64,000 nt of DNA, taken from the NCBI RefSeq assembly GCF_000402035.1, contig NC_021287.1, forward strand, positions 2,790,001-2,854,000, in the 5' to 3' direction. Within the stretch, counting starts at the first letter, position 1. Every line of letters starts with the position of its first letter. Source of the DNA: Caballeronia insecticola (GTDB taxonomy: Bacteria > Pseudomonadota > Gammaproteobacteria > Burkholderiales > Burkholderiaceae). Of this stretch, positions 25,059 to 34,384 are shown piece by piece. The translations under genes and the position numbers were made by a program. Below the pieces are notes generated by a model. The model worked only from the letters and a program-made list of their open reading frames with translations. It made no database searches and was not told the DNA's origin.

Positions 25059-26797
25059 CGCCGCCGCGCCTCCGACCATTCGCCGAGCCACGCGCCGATA
25101 CGTGCGACGACTTTCGTCCAGTCGTCGCCCCACTCCGTCCGCAGAAGACGCATGCTCGGATACCACGGGCTGTCCTCGCGGATATAGTGCCAGCGCCAGT
25201 CGCCATACGACGGCAGCATCAGCCAGACCGGCGTGCCGAGCGCGCCCGCCACATGCGCGACGGACGTATCCACGGTCACGACGACATCCAGTGCCATGAT
25301 CGCGCTGGCGGTCTGCTCCATGGTCGTCACGTGTGCGCCGATATCGTGGAAGTTGGGCAATCGTTCCGCATAGTCCGCCGCTTCGTCCGCGCCCGCGCCT
25401 TTTTGCAGGCTGTAGAACTCGGCGCCTTCAATGGCGAACAAAGAGTCGAGCACGGAAAGCGACGGAAGCGAGCGCGAGGCATCGTTCTCGTGCGTCGGGT
25501 CGCCCTTGAACACGATGCCCACTTTCACGGCGCGCGCATCGAGTTGCTCCATGCCGGGTGCGGGCACATCCGGCGCGCGAAGATACGGTATCGATGGCGG
25601 CAGCGCGTCGAGATCGAGCGGCAGATGCGCGGGGATCGCGTGGGGATAGACCCAGAAGTCGTGCGGCGGGATCGAGCCGGCGTCTTTTACGTCGATGATC
25701 GCGTCCGCTTCACCCGATGCTTCGAAGAGCTTCGTGAGCGGCGACTGACACACGACGCTGACGCTGGCCGCGCCCGCCCGCTCGCGCAGAATGCGGGCGA
25801 AGCGGAAGAAGAAGATCTCGTCGCCGAGCCCGAACTCGCTCCAGATGACGATGCGCTTGCCGGCGAGCGGTTCGCCCTTCCATGCTGGCGTGTCCTGCGG
25901 CGGTTCGGCTTTCGTGCGGCGCTGCCAGCGCATCCGCTTGGCGATTTGCTCGCGCTGAGTGAAGCCTGCTTTCAGCCGCCCAACCGAAATTTGATGGTAC
26001 GCGCGCGACAGGAGCGCCTGGTTTTCGTGCGGCATGGTTTCCACTGCGCGCTCGACCACGACGTCCATGTGCGAAAGCTCACGCCAGCGGAGCAAATGCT
26101 GCACCGCAACAAGATGGACGTCGGAGCGATACGGATAAGTCTCGATCGCCGTGTAACACGCCGCGACGCAAGCCTCCGCGCTCTTCACCGTGAAGATCGC
26201 CTTCACGCATTCGCTCATGCTTCGCACCTGGCGCTTGCGCAACACGAGTTCGATGATGCTTTCGGCCGATGCGTCCGCCGACTCATCTGCCGACTCATCC
26301 GCCGCCTCATTGGCCCGATCATCGCGAATGACCGCGAGCCGCTCGCATTGAGCGACATGCCCCAGCTTCTTCACGACTTCGAGCATATCGATGCAAGGTA
26401 ACGACGCGCTCGATGCCCCGCCGATCGAGAAGCTCCATTTGTGCGTTGCGTCGCCGTGTTCGTTCGGCACGGTAACGATCGCATGGCCGCCCGGCTTGAG
26501 CAGATCGAGCCATCGCGACAGCGCCTGCACGGGATCGTGCTGCGCGGCAAGACAGAAGTCCGCGTGCACGAAATCGAGCGATATGTCGTCGACGCCGTTC
26601 ATGTAAATCTCGCCGCCCAGCGACGTGTTCCACCACAGCACCTTCGAGACCTTGGGGAACAGATGGCTCAGGGGCCTGAAGTGTGACGCATCCGGTGCGA
26701 AATCGAGGCCCGCGCCGGCCAGATAGCGCTGCACGAATTCCGGATCGCGCGCGCGGCGCTCCGCTGTCTTGATCGCTGCTTCCACTCTCGTCTCCAC
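25055..26797 (-). CDS. Methyltransferase-like / glycosyltransferase fusion, candidate flagellin-modification enzyme
   Basis: A 580-residue protein. Residues about 30-130 look like the late part of a class I SAM methyltransferase (SLDFVHADFCLAAQHDPVQAL, LLKPGGHAIVTVPNE), but the glycine-rich SAM motif is not obvious. An acidic Ala-Asp-Glu-Ser tandem (about 160-180) follows, then a helical TPR-like region. The C-terminal part is GT9/heptosyltransferase-like (WSEFGLGDEIFFFRFARIL; VVTVDTSVAHVAGALGTPVWLMLP). Start GTG at 26797; GTG 26785 has the better-spaced GGAG. Lying between flgL and fliR, it may modify flagellin; no substrate can be read from sequence. Confidence 0.75.
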   Translation of the reverse strand: METRVEAAIKTAERRARDPEFVQRYLAGAGLDFAPDASHFRPLSHLFPKVSKVLWWNTSLGGEIYMNGVDDISLDFVHADFCLAAQHDPVQALSRWLDLLKPGGHAIVTVPNEHGDATHKWSFSIGGASSASLPCIDMLEVVKKLGHVAQCERLAVIRDDRANEAADESADESADASAESIIELVLRKRQVRSMSECVKAIFTVKSAEACVAACYTAIETYPYRSDVHLVAVQHLLRWRELSHMDVVVERAVETMPHENQALLSRAYHQISVGRLKAGFTQREQIAKRMRWQRRTKAEPPQDTPAWKGEPLAGKRIVIWSEFGLGDEIFFFRFARILRERAGAASVSVVCQSPLTKLFEASGEADAIIDVKDAGSIPPHDFWVYPHAIPAHLPLDLDALPPSIPYLRAPDVPAPGMEQLDARAVKVGIVFKGDPTHENDASRSLPSLSVLDSLFAIEGAEFYSLQKGAGADEAADYAERLPNFHDIGAHVTTMEQTASAIMALDVVVTVDTSVAHVAGALGTPVWLMLPSYGDWRWHYIREDSPWYPSMRLLRTEWGDDWTKVVARIGAWLGEWSEARRR

Positions 26798-26899
26798 GAC
26801 CCTTCGGTCCCATGCACGTTTTAAAGGCTCGAAAGTTTATTGACGAGCGTGAATCGCCGGCATAGGAAAACGCCTATTCGCACGAATGCGCGTGCAAAT

Positions 26900-26937
26900 G
26901 AGGCGTTGAAAGGAGGCGTCGAAAGGAGGCGTTAAGG
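26900..26937. repeat. Three 13-bp tandem repeats, GAGGCGTYGAAAG
   Basis: GAGGCGTTGAAAG, GAGGCGTCGAAAG and GAGGCGTTAAGG follow one another in the 238-bp spacer between flgL and the glycosyltransferase fusion. No coding capacity. They could be an operator or a replication-slippage product. The rest of this spacer has a GC-rich hairpin near 26955-26985 but no clear terminator. Confidence 0.7.
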
Positions 26938-27035
26938 AAACGAGGTTTCGGCGGGCGGCATCCACCGCCCGGGCGCCGGAGCTTACTGAAGCGCAAGCGC
27001 CCGATCGGGATGAGGACTTCGGAACCGAAGCCCGA

Positions 27036-28271
27036 TCAATTGCCGATATAGTCGAACAGCGACATCTTCTGGATCTGCGAGAAGGCCATTTGCGCCGCCT
27101 GCAGCGATGTCTGCGTCAACTCATACTGGCTGATCGACGAAACCAGATCGATGCTCGTCAGATTGGCGATATCGCTTGCCGTCTGCGTCGTGCTCGCCTG
27201 CATCGTCGATTGCGTCGACTGCACTTCCTGCTCGCGGCCGCCCACCACCGTCTGCGCCGCCAGCACGTTGTTGAACGTGTTGTTGATCTTTGTGCCTGCG
27301 GTCGTCAGGGCATTGGTGAGCGTCGCTTGCGCACCGGGCGAACCCGTCGGCTGCTTGAGCGCATTCACGATGTTGTCGAGCGTCGCGAAGATGTCGTTGT
27401 TACCCGACGACGCCGGTTGCACCGTGAAGCTGTCGCCGTCGGCGGGCGCGCCGTCGAGCGTCACCTTCTGGCCGCCGAGCGTGACGTCGGTCTTTCCGGT
27501 GTACGCGACGTTGGTCGGCAGCGACGAATCCGCCGGGTTCGACGTGATCGAATAAGTCGTCGAGCCATCCGTCTGCGATACGGAGAACTTGATCGTGTAC
27601 GTGCTCGCATTGCCCGCGTTGCTCGTGTCGCTCACGCTCACCGCGCTGATCGTGCCGGTGCCCTTGTTCTGGGCGCCCGCGCTCGATACCGGATCGCTTT
27701 CCGTTGGCGAGACGCTGCCGAAGATCGACAGACCCGTGTCGCCCACCGCGATCGAACGTCCTTCGCTGATCTGCACTGTGCGCTGGCCGAGGTCGCCCGA
27801 ATACGTCGTGCCGACGCCCGACGGATCGTCCGAGAACGGCGCCGTGCCGCCTTTGAGACCCGAGAAGATGTAGTTGCCGCTGCTGTCGGTGGTGTTCGCG
27901 AGGCCGAACAACTGGCCGCGCAGACCCTGAATCGCGTTGGCGATCGACGTGCGGTCCGCATCGGTGAGCGAGCCGTCGCCTGCGTGCACGATCTGCGTCT
28001 GAATGCTTTGCAGCACGTTGCTCACGCCGCCGAGCGTCGAATCTTCCTGCTGCAACGACGAAAGCGCGGTCGTCTGATTCGTGCCGTATTGCGCGAGCGC
28101 GCCGCTCTTCAACGTGAGCTGCACCGCCTGCGCCGCGCCGAGCGGATCGTCGGATGCGGTGAGAATGCGCTTGCCCGACGAGATCTGCTGATACATCGAC
28201 GCAAGCGTGCTTTGCTGGTCGCTCATCGAAGCGACGTTCATGTTGAAGTACTGTGAACTGGAAATGCGCAT
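27036..28271 (-). CDS. flgL: Flagellar hook-filament junction protein FlgL (HAP3)
   Basis: A 411-residue protein exported to the hook tip. The N-terminus MRISSSQYFNMNVASMSDQQSTL, with ISSGKRILTASDDPLGAAQ, and the C-terminus (LVSSISQYELTQTSLQAAQMAFSQIQKMSLFDYI) form the paired flagellin-like helices typical of FlgL. It starts 10 bp after the flgK stop and belongs to the flgK operon. Confidence 0.96.
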   Translation of the reverse strand: MRISSSQYFNMNVASMSDQQSTLASMYQQISSGKRILTASDDPLGAAQAVQLTLKSGALAQYGTNQTTALSSLQQEDSTLGGVSNVLQSIQTQIVHAGDGSLTDADRTSIANAIQGLRGQLFGLANTTDSSGNYIFSGLKGGTAPFSDDPSGVGTTYSGDLGQRTVQISEGRSIAVGDTGLSIFGSVSPTESDPVSSAGAQNKGTGTISAVSVSDTSNAGNASTYTIKFSVSQTDGSTTYSITSNPADSSLPTNVAYTGKTDVTLGGQKVTLDGAPADGDSFTVQPASSGNNDIFATLDNIVNALKQPTGSPGAQATLTNALTTAGTKINNTFNNVLAAQTVVGGREQEVQSTQSTMQASTTQTASDIANLTSIDLVSSISQYELTQTSLQAAQMAFSQIQKMSLFDYIGN

Positions 28272-28281
28272 CGCGTTTGCC

Positions 28282-30225
28282 TCAGTTGAACATGCCGAGC
28301 AGCGACTGGAACAGCGTCGCGGCGGTCTGAATCACCTTGCTGTTCGCTTGATAAAGCTGCTGATACTGAATCAGGTTGGCCGCTTCTTCGTTCAGGTTCA
28401 CGCCCTGCACCGATTGCTGCGCCGTGGTCGCCTGCGAAAGCAGCGCGGTCTGCGCCGAACTCGTGGCCTTGAGCTGATTGGTCTGGTTGCCGATCGTGTT
28501 CACGTAGCCCGCGTACGAACTCGTGAGCGTGTCGGTGCCGCCGTTGAGCGACTTCGCCGATACCAAGTTGGCCATCGCGAGCGCATTGCTGCCGTCGCTC
28601 GTGCCGCCCTTGTTCTGCGCGACGTTGAACACGTCGTTGTTTTTCGGCGTGCCGCTGATCGTCGCGGACACGCCGTTCGATACGACCGTCATGCCCTTCG
28701 ACGCGTCGTACGGAATGGTCGTGCCGGCCGCGTAAGCGGTGCCGCCGACATTGAGCGCGACGTTCGACTTGAAGCCGCCCGCAGCCGAATCGTAGGTCAG
28801 GCTGATGTCGGCGGTCATCGAATAGCCCTTCGAGATCGTCGCCGACGAAATCGATGCCGTGCCGGTGTTCGCGCTCGCCGCCGACGTCACCGCAGGCGAC
28901 GCCGCCGCGATCGCCGCGCCGTTGCTCGTCGTGAGCTGGAAGGCATCGAGAGCGCCGCGCGTCGGCTGGATCGTGAAGGAGTCGCCCTTTTGCACGCCGG
29001 TCATGCCGGACACGTCAATCTTCAAGCCGTTGATGGTCGCGTTGCCGACTGCCGGATCGATGGTGCCGAGCTTCTGCCCGCTCGCCGGGTCCGTTACCGT
29101 GTACTGGCTGCCGTCGAAACTGACGGTGAAGTCGTTGGTCGGCGGCTGCGTGCCATCGACGATCGATGCCGTCGGCGTGCCGGTGCCCTTGTTGCGCGCG
29201 TTGGCGAGAATGTTCGGTGCGCCCGCCGCGAAGAGATCGCCGCCCTTCACGCCGTTGAGGTCCACGCCGAGCGCGTTCTGGCCGTTCAGTTGGCTCGCGA
29301 AACTGGTCGCGATGGCGCCGAGTTGCGCCTGCGCCGGATCGAGCGTCTGCGTGCGGAAGTCGATCAGACCGCCGACGACGCCGCCCGTCAACGCCGAGTT
29401 GTCGAGATATTGCGTCGTGGCGGGCGTTTGCGTCGAGCCATCGCGGCTTTGAAACGCAACCGTGAGTTCGCTCGGATCGGACGGCGACGGCGCGGTCTGC
29501 AAGCCGTACTGCGTATTGCCGACGACGAGCGGCTGCCCGTTACCGATGAACACGTTGTAGTTGCCGTCCTGCTGCACGACCTGCACGCCGATCATCGAAC
29601 TCAGGTTCGTGACGAGTTGATCGCGCTGATCGAGCAACTGGTTCGGTTGCTGTCCGCCCGCGGTCGCGATGTTGATCTGCTTGTTGAGATCGGCGATCTG
29701 CTGCGAATAGCTGTTGATCTGCGTGACGGCGCTGGTCAGTTGCGTGTTGACGCTCTGACGCAACTGATCGTATTGCTCGCCGGCCGAATTGATCTGATCG
29801 GCGAGCGTTTGTGCGTTGCTCATCAGCGACTGACGCGCGGCCGAGCTATTCGCCGAGTTCGCCACCGACTGCAGGCCGGAGAAGTAATTCGTGATGCCCT
29901 GCGCGATGCCTTTGGTCGGATCGCCGACGAGGTTGTTCAGTTGCGAGATGAGCGAGTAATACGTGCTGGCCGCGCTGCTCGACGCCTGCGTGTTGTTCAC
30001 TTGCGTCGTCAGATACTGGCTGTACTGACGCGTCACGGTGACGGCCTGCACGCCGCCGCCGAGATAGCCCGAGCCGGTGAACTGCCCGGGCGACTCCTGA
30101 TACGAGACCTTTTCGAGCGTATAGCCCGGCGTCGCGGCGTTGCTGATGTTCTGGCCCGTCGTCGTCAGGCCCCACTGGGCCGCATTCAGACCGGAGAGAC
30201 CAATGCTGAAGATGTTGTTGGACAT
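28282..30225 (-). CDS. flgK: Flagellar hook-filament junction protein FlgK (HAP1)
   Basis: A 647-residue protein starting MSNNIFSIGLSGLNAAQWGL with the rod/hook motif NISNAATPGYT. The C-terminal block VNLNEEAANLIQYQQLYQANSKVIQTAATLFQSLLGMFN is the canonical FlgK end. The frame is open upstream to 30390, but AGGA 8 nt before the ATG at 30225 and the conserved start decide it. A sigma-28 promoter lies at 30281-30307. It is followed by flgL. Confidence 0.97.
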   Translation of the reverse strand: MSNNIFSIGLSGLNAAQWGLTTTGQNISNAATPGYTLEKVSYQESPGQFTGSGYLGGGVQAVTVTRQYSQYLTTQVNNTQASSSAASTYYSLISQLNNLVGDPTKGIAQGITNYFSGLQSVANSANSSAARQSLMSNAQTLADQINSAGEQYDQLRQSVNTQLTSAVTQINSYSQQIADLNKQINIATAGGQQPNQLLDQRDQLVTNLSSMIGVQVVQQDGNYNVFIGNGQPLVVGNTQYGLQTAPSPSDPSELTVAFQSRDGSTQTPATTQYLDNSALTGGVVGGLIDFRTQTLDPAQAQLGAIATSFASQLNGQNALGVDLNGVKGGDLFAAGAPNILANARNKGTGTPTASIVDGTQPPTNDFTVSFDGSQYTVTDPASGQKLGTIDPAVGNATINGLKIDVSGMTGVQKGDSFTIQPTRGALDAFQLTTSNGAAIAAASPAVTSAASANTGTASISSATISKGYSMTADISLTYDSAAGGFKSNVALNVGGTAYAAGTTIPYDASKGMTVVSNGVSATISGTPKNNDVFNVAQNKGGTSDGSNALAMANLVSAKSLNGGTDTLTSSYAGYVNTIGNQTNQLKATSSAQTALLSQATTAQQSVQGVNLNEEAANLIQYQQLYQANSKVIQTAATLFQSLLGMFN

Positions 30226-30280
30226 GCGTGAATCCTGGTGAGGCGGCGTGGGTTCGGGCGCTGCCGCATGGGTGCCTTGT

Positions 30281-30307
30281 TTATCGGCCGATTGCCGGGG
30301 AAGTTGA
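30281..30307 (-). promoter_or_regulatory. Sigma-28 (FliA) promoter of flgKL
   Basis: On the minus strand, TCAACTTC (30307-30300), then 11 bp, then a perfect GCCGATAA (30288-30281), about 55 bp before the flgK start. The -10 half is the full FliA consensus and the spacing is exact; the -35 half is the weaker part. The promoter lies between flgK and repeat copy B, so the repeat does not separate it from its gene. Confidence 0.85.
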
Positions 30308-30485
30308 GGTTTTGCTTGAGCGACTCGTCGCGGGGGGTGCGGAAGCTGGGCGCTCGTTGCGATGGGGCCATTATCGGCGGGTAGGGGCAATGGCTATTGC
30401 CCGAAGAGCTTGGGGTTTTGGCTTTATTCTTCGGTTTTGGGTTTTTGCTCTTTTTGCTCTTTTTGCTTTGTGCTTGGGCTTCTAG

Positions 30486-31113
30486 GGAATCCTGAATTCA
30501 CGTCGGTCTATTAGCACTGCCCCTGTGCGGGGCGGCAGTCACTTTCTTTGCTGCTGCAAAGAAAGTAACCAAAGAAACAGCTCCTCCCATCCAAAGCACT
30601 TCACGCCGGCCCCGGCACAGGCGAATTGCCTATGGCACGGCAATAGCCATTGCCCTCAAAGGTCTAACCGGGCTTGGCTCGCGCACGATCTGACTCGCCA
30701 AACGTTTCAGGGCGCTGGCTCAGCACGAAAGAGTTCCGGCACAGCGCTGCGCGCTGCCGCTGGGTTTGCAAGGGAAACCGACATGCCGCGCATGCGGCGA
30801 GATGGAAGCGTTAGCAAAGAAGCACGCGCCGACCCGATTGACCCGTCGGCCGCGAAGCGGGCTGGAGCTATTTGGTGCTGTGCCAGTCCGTTAAACGGCG
30901 CGATGCCACAGTGTTCCGCGAGCCAATACGCGTTGACCCTCGAGGGCACCTGCTATTGCCGTGCCACGGGCAATTCGCCTGTGCCGCGGCCGGCGTGAAG
31001 TGCTTTGGATGGGGAGAGCTGTTTCTTTGGTTACTTTCTTTGCAGCAGCAAAGAAAGTGACTGCCGCCCCGCACAGGGGCAGTGCTAATAGACCGACGCG
31101 AACTCAGGATTCC
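30486..31113 (-). repeat. 628-bp dispersed repeat with about 145-bp terminal inverted repeats, copy B
   Basis: Starts GGAATCCTGA and ends TCAGGATTCC, and is the reverse complement of copy A (19747-20374) along its whole length with only scattered changes. The terminal inverted repeats hold the same perfect ACTTTCTTTGC/GCAAAGAAAGT hairpin and the GCCCC/GGGGC hairpin. It sits between the flgK promoter and ycgR, in a 912-bp gap without a credible gene. Small frames inside mirror those of copy A. It is inverted relative to copy A, with 10.1 kb between them. Confidence 0.88.
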
Positions 31114-31137
31114 ACGAAACGAGCGCAAGCAAGAAAA

Positions 31138-31908
31138 CTACTTCGCCAAAGACCGCCGCTTCATCTCAAGCTGAGTAATAAGCCGCTGCAGCGTATTCTC
31201 CGCCGACCCCGGCATGGAAGTGAACTTGAAGCCCATCGTATACCGCCGATCGCCCTTCGGCGTAGTCGACTCACGATGCGAAACAAGCATCATATCCAGC
31301 GTCACTCTGCCATTCGCGCTGAAATGCAACTCAGCATCCTGAATCACGATGCCCATCTCGAGATTCGCAACACGTTCATCGGTCGTCCGCAACGCAACGC
31401 CACCGAGCGAAAGATCATGCACCTCGAAGCGAAAGCGCTCGCCATCCGGCAACGACCCCGTGCAGATATACGGGTCCAGCACCGGCGCCTCGACGCGGAA
31501 ATACTCGCGCCGCTGCATGTAATAAAGCACCTGAGGAAATTCCGCCTCGAACGCCGGGCGTCCGTCGAACACGGTCTCGCGCGGGGGCGCTGTCGTGAAT
31601 TCGACCCGCACGCCCTCCGGCGCCGCGTTGAAAATGAGCTTCTGCGAAGCTAGCACGCCGCGATTCTGCTCGGCCACGCCGCCCCAGTCGAAGGTGAAGC
31701 GATGCGCCGTCACGTCGACGTCCAGCAAGCGCGTCACGATCTGCCCGTCGCCATATTGCGCCGTCAGGAAATCGCCGCGATGGGCGAGATTGCGCAACGC
31801 CACGCCGATTTCGAGCGGATTACGCCGCCCGAAGTCCACGATCGGGGCAATATCCTCGTCGGCGACGTCATGCTTGTGATTGGTGTTCATGGTGCTAGCC
31901 GTGTTCAT
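31138..31908 (-). CDS. ycgR: c-di-GMP-responsive flagellar brake protein YcgR
   Basis: About 256 residues from the ATG at 31908 (250 from the ATG at 31890; the frame is open to 31974). The N-terminal YcgR domain (FGRRNPLEIGVALRNLAHRGDFLTAQY) is followed by a PilZ domain with the c-di-GMP-binding RRxxxR-type motif QRREYFRVEAP (about residues 128-138) and the later DLSLGGVALR block, matching (D/N)xSxxG. YcgR bound to c-di-GMP slows the flagellar motor at the stator-rotor interface. A sigma-28 promoter lies about 80 bp upstream. Confidence 0.92.
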   Translation of the reverse strand: MNTASTMNTNHKHDVADEDIAPIVDFGRRNPLEIGVALRNLAHRGDFLTAQYGDGQIVTRLLDVDVTAHRFTFDWGGVAEQNRGVLASQKLIFNAAPEGVRVEFTTAPPRETVFDGRPAFEAEFPQVLYYMQRREYFRVEAPVLDPYICTGSLPDGERFRFEVHDLSLGGVALRTTDERVANLEMGIVIQDAELHFSANGRVTLDMMLVSHRESTTPKGDRRYTMGFKFTSMPGSAENTLQRLITQLEMKRRSLAK

Positions 31909-31988
31909 TGTGCACGCGCGCCGCTCGCTTTTCCGAACCTCGCGCGTCGGTCCGAACCCAGATGGGCCCGGCATTTCGATTATTCAGG

Positions 31989-32015
31989 TTAGCGGCATGC
32001 CTGTTCAAAAGTTTA
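31989..32015 (-). promoter_or_regulatory. Sigma-28 (FliA) promoter of ycgR
   Basis: On the minus strand, TAAACTTT (32015-32008), 11 bp, GCCGCTAA (31996-31989). Each half differs from the FliA consensus by one base and the spacing is exact. A start point near 31982 leaves a leader of about 75 nt to the ATG at 31908 and argues against the longer frame from 31974. Confidence 0.82.
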
Positions 32016-32192
32016 GGGTCTCGCGGCGCAAATAGTATGTGGTGCGCCGTCCCGATGAACGTAAAACGTTTGCAATCGCTTAAGGTCCGAACAATCCCGC
32101 TGTGCCGCGCAAAAATGCGCGTGCGATGCCATTAATAGCAAGAAGGCGGCCGCATACATCGGTGGATTACGTTCCGGCCGCGCGCGCCTTCG

Positions 32193-33242
32193 TCAGACGA
32201 TCTGACGCATGATCGAAATGAGCTTCTTCGCGTACTGCGGATCGGTCGCGTAACCGGCCTTCTGCATGCCGTGCGCGAAGCCCGCGACATCGCGCGAAGC
32301 CTGAATCACCGGCGCATAACGCGGGTTGTTCTTGATCACGCTCGCGTAGTCGGTCAGCGCTTCCTCGTACGAATCGTAGGCGCGGAAACGCTCCACGACC
32401 TTCTGCGGACGGCCGTTGACGTATTCCGTCGTCACCGAATCGACCGTCTTGCCGGTCCAGTTGCTCGTCGCCTTGATGCCGAAGATGTTGTGGCTCGTCG
32501 CGCCGTTCGCGTGCTTGATCTCGCGCTTGCCCCAGCCGGATTCGAGCGCCGCCTGGCCGATGATGAAGCGCGCCGGAATGCCCGTCGCCGAGCTTGCAGC
32601 TTGCGCCGGTGCGGCCAGTCTGTCGACGAACGCGTTGACCTTGTCCGAGCCGTTGCCGCGCACGGGCGGTTCGAGCGAATCCGCCGCCGAATAGCCGCGC
32701 CCGGCGAGCGACGCGTTGTTCTTGCCCGCCTGCGCCGCCGCGTAAGCCTTCGCCATCGCGTTCATCGCGGCGAGATTGCCCGCGTTCGCGTCGAGGTCGC
32801 CGCCGCCGCCCGTCATGCCGCCGAGTCCCTGCATCGCGTTCATTGCACCGGCGCTGCCCGTGGCGTTCGCGTCGGTCTTGCCGCCTGCGTTGCGCATAAG
32901 CTGCTTGAGCATCATGTCCGCGACGCCGATACCCTTCGACGACATCTGCTGCGACAACTGCTGATCGAGCATCGACGTGAACGACTTCGTATCGTTCGAT
33001 TCGAACGGGCTGTCGGAAGGCGTCGCGTCACGCATGCTCTTGAGCATCATCTGCGTGAAGACCGCGTCGAACTGCTTCGCGGCCTCCTTGAGCCCCTGCT
33101 GCGGATTCGTGCCCGCCTGCGCGCGCAACGCATCGAAGCCTTGTGTGTCGAGCGCGAATTTGTTCGACAGGTTCGAAAAGCCGCTCGTCGTATCGGTCGA
33201 TGCCAGCGCGGTGCTGGCGATACCGCTCGTGTTCGAGTTCAT
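32193..33242 (-). CDS. flgJ: Flagellar rod-assembly muramidase FlgJ
   Basis: A 349-residue bifunctional protein. The N-terminal rod-capping domain (about 40-125: LKEAAKQFDAVFTQMMLKSMRDATP) and the C-terminal peptidoglycan hydrolase (about 215-349, glucosaminidase family) are joined by a Gly/Ala-rich linker. The catalytic glutamate is in QAALESGWG, near E234. It opens the peptidoglycan for the growing rod. It is the last gene of the flgB-J run, directly after flgI. Confidence 0.96.
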   Translation of the reverse strand: MNSNTSGIASTALASTDTTSGFSNLSNKFALDTQGFDALRAQAGTNPQQGLKEAAKQFDAVFTQMMLKSMRDATPSDSPFESNDTKSFTSMLDQQLSQQMSSKGIGVADMMLKQLMRNAGGKTDANATGSAGAMNAMQGLGGMTGGGGDLDANAGNLAAMNAMAKAYAAAQAGKNNASLAGRGYSAADSLEPPVRGNGSDKVNAFVDRLAAPAQAASSATGIPARFIIGQAALESGWGKREIKHANGATSHNIFGIKATSNWTGKTVDSVTTEYVNGRPQKVVERFRAYDSYEEALTDYASVIKNNPRYAPVIQASRDVAGFAHGMQKAGYATDPQYAKKLISIMRQIV

Positions 33243-33254
33243 ACCCTTCGTTCC

Positions 33255-34382
33255 TTAGATGATTTCGAGGTCGGCACGCAGCGCGCCCGCGGCCTTCATC
33301 GACTGAAGAATCGAGATCAGATCCGCCGGCGTCGCGCCGAGCGCGTTGAGCGCCTTCACGACATCCGCGAGATTGGCGCCCGCGTTCAGCATCTTGAGCG
33401 CGCCGCTGTCCTGCTTGAGCTGAATCGACGATTCCTTCGCCGCGACCGTCTGGCCGTTCGAGAACGCGCCCGGCTGGCTCACCGCCGTCTTCGTGTTGAT
33501 CACGACCGAGAGATTGCCGTGCGCGACCGCGCAGTTTTGCAACGTGACCATCTGGTTCATGACGATCGAACCGGTGCGCGCGTTCAGGATCACCTTCGCG
33601 GCGGCCTGCGCCGGACGCACGTCGATGTTCTGTAACTGCGCCATGAACGACACCTGCTCGCTCGCGTCCTGCGGCGCGCGCAGTTGAATCGTGCGGCCGT
33701 CGAGCGCGAGCGCCGTGCCCATGCCGAACTGATTGTTCACCGCCGCGACGATGCGCTGCGTCGTGTCGAAATCCATCTCGCGCAGTTCCATCTGCATGAC
33801 GCCGCCTTGCTGCTGCAGCGCCGTCGGCACCGCGCGCTCGACGATCGCGCCCGCCGAAATGCGCCCGACCGCAAGCTGATTGACCTGCACCTTGCTGCCG
33901 TTCGCGCTCGCGCCCGCGCCGCCGACGACAAGATTGCCCTGCGCCATTGCGTACACCTGGCCGTCCGCGCCCTTCAGCGGCGACATCAGCAGCGTGCCGC
34001 CGCGCAGGCTCTTCGCGTTGCCGAGCGAGGACACCGTCACGTCGATCGCTTCGCCCGGACGCGCGAACGGCGGCAGCGTCGCGGTCACCATCACGGCGGC
34101 GACGTTCTTCAACTGCATGTTCTGCGTCGTCGCCGAGTTCACCGTGATGCCGAGATTGCCGAGCATGTTGGTGAGCGATTGCGTCGTGAAAGGCGTTTGC
34201 ATCGTCTGGTCGCCGGTGCCGTCGAGACCGACGACGAGGCCATAGCCGATCAGCGGATTGTCGCGCACGCCCTGAAACGAGACGAGGTCCTTGAGACGCT
34301 CGGCGTGCGCGGGCGGTACCGTGTGGATCGCGACGAGTGCGGCCGCGAGCGAGAAGGAAACGAAACGAAGAAGCGGATTCAT
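33255..34382 (-). CDS. flgI: Flagellar P-ring protein FlgI
   Basis: A 375-residue periplasmic protein with a signal peptide ending ...HTVPPAHA before [31 protein letters not shown], the family start. It forms the bushing around the rod in the peptidoglycan. The frame is open far upstream through flgH, but the ATG at 34382, 2 bp from the flgH stop, begins the true signal peptide. Confidence 0.97.
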   Translation of the reverse strand: MNPLLRFVSFSLAAALVAIHTVPPAHAERLKDLVSFQGVRDNPLIGYGLVVGLDGTGDQTMQTPFTTQSLTNMLGNLGITVNSATTQNMQLKNVAAVMVTATLPPFARPGEAIDVTVSSLGNAKSLRGGTLLMSPLKGADGQVYAMAQGNLVVGGAGASANGSKVQVNQLAVGRISAGAIVERAVPTALQQQGGVMQMELREMDFDTTQRIVAAVNNQFGMGTALALDGRTIQLRAPQDASEQVSFMAQLQNIDVRPAQAAAKVILNARTGSIVMNQMVTLQNCAVAHGNLSVVINTKTAVSQPGAFSNGQTVAAKESSIQLKQDSGALKMLNAGANLADVVKALNALGATPADLISILQSMKAAGALRADLEII

Positions 34383-34384
34383 GA

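Noticed and set aside
24254..26401. 715-residue plus-strand frame crossing fliR and the glycosyltransferase fusion
   Set aside because: Arg/His/Asp-rich translation typical of a shadow frame. It overlaps fliR in another frame and lies antisense to the glycosyltransferase fusion, both of which have recognisable motifs.
30525..30998. 157-residue frame starting MRGGSHFLCCCKES inside repeat copy B
   Set aside because: It is produced by the terminal inverted repeat; the related copy A has broken versions of it, it has no Shine-Dalgarno sequence and no domain pattern. Such frames are commonly mis-annotated in these dispersed repeats.
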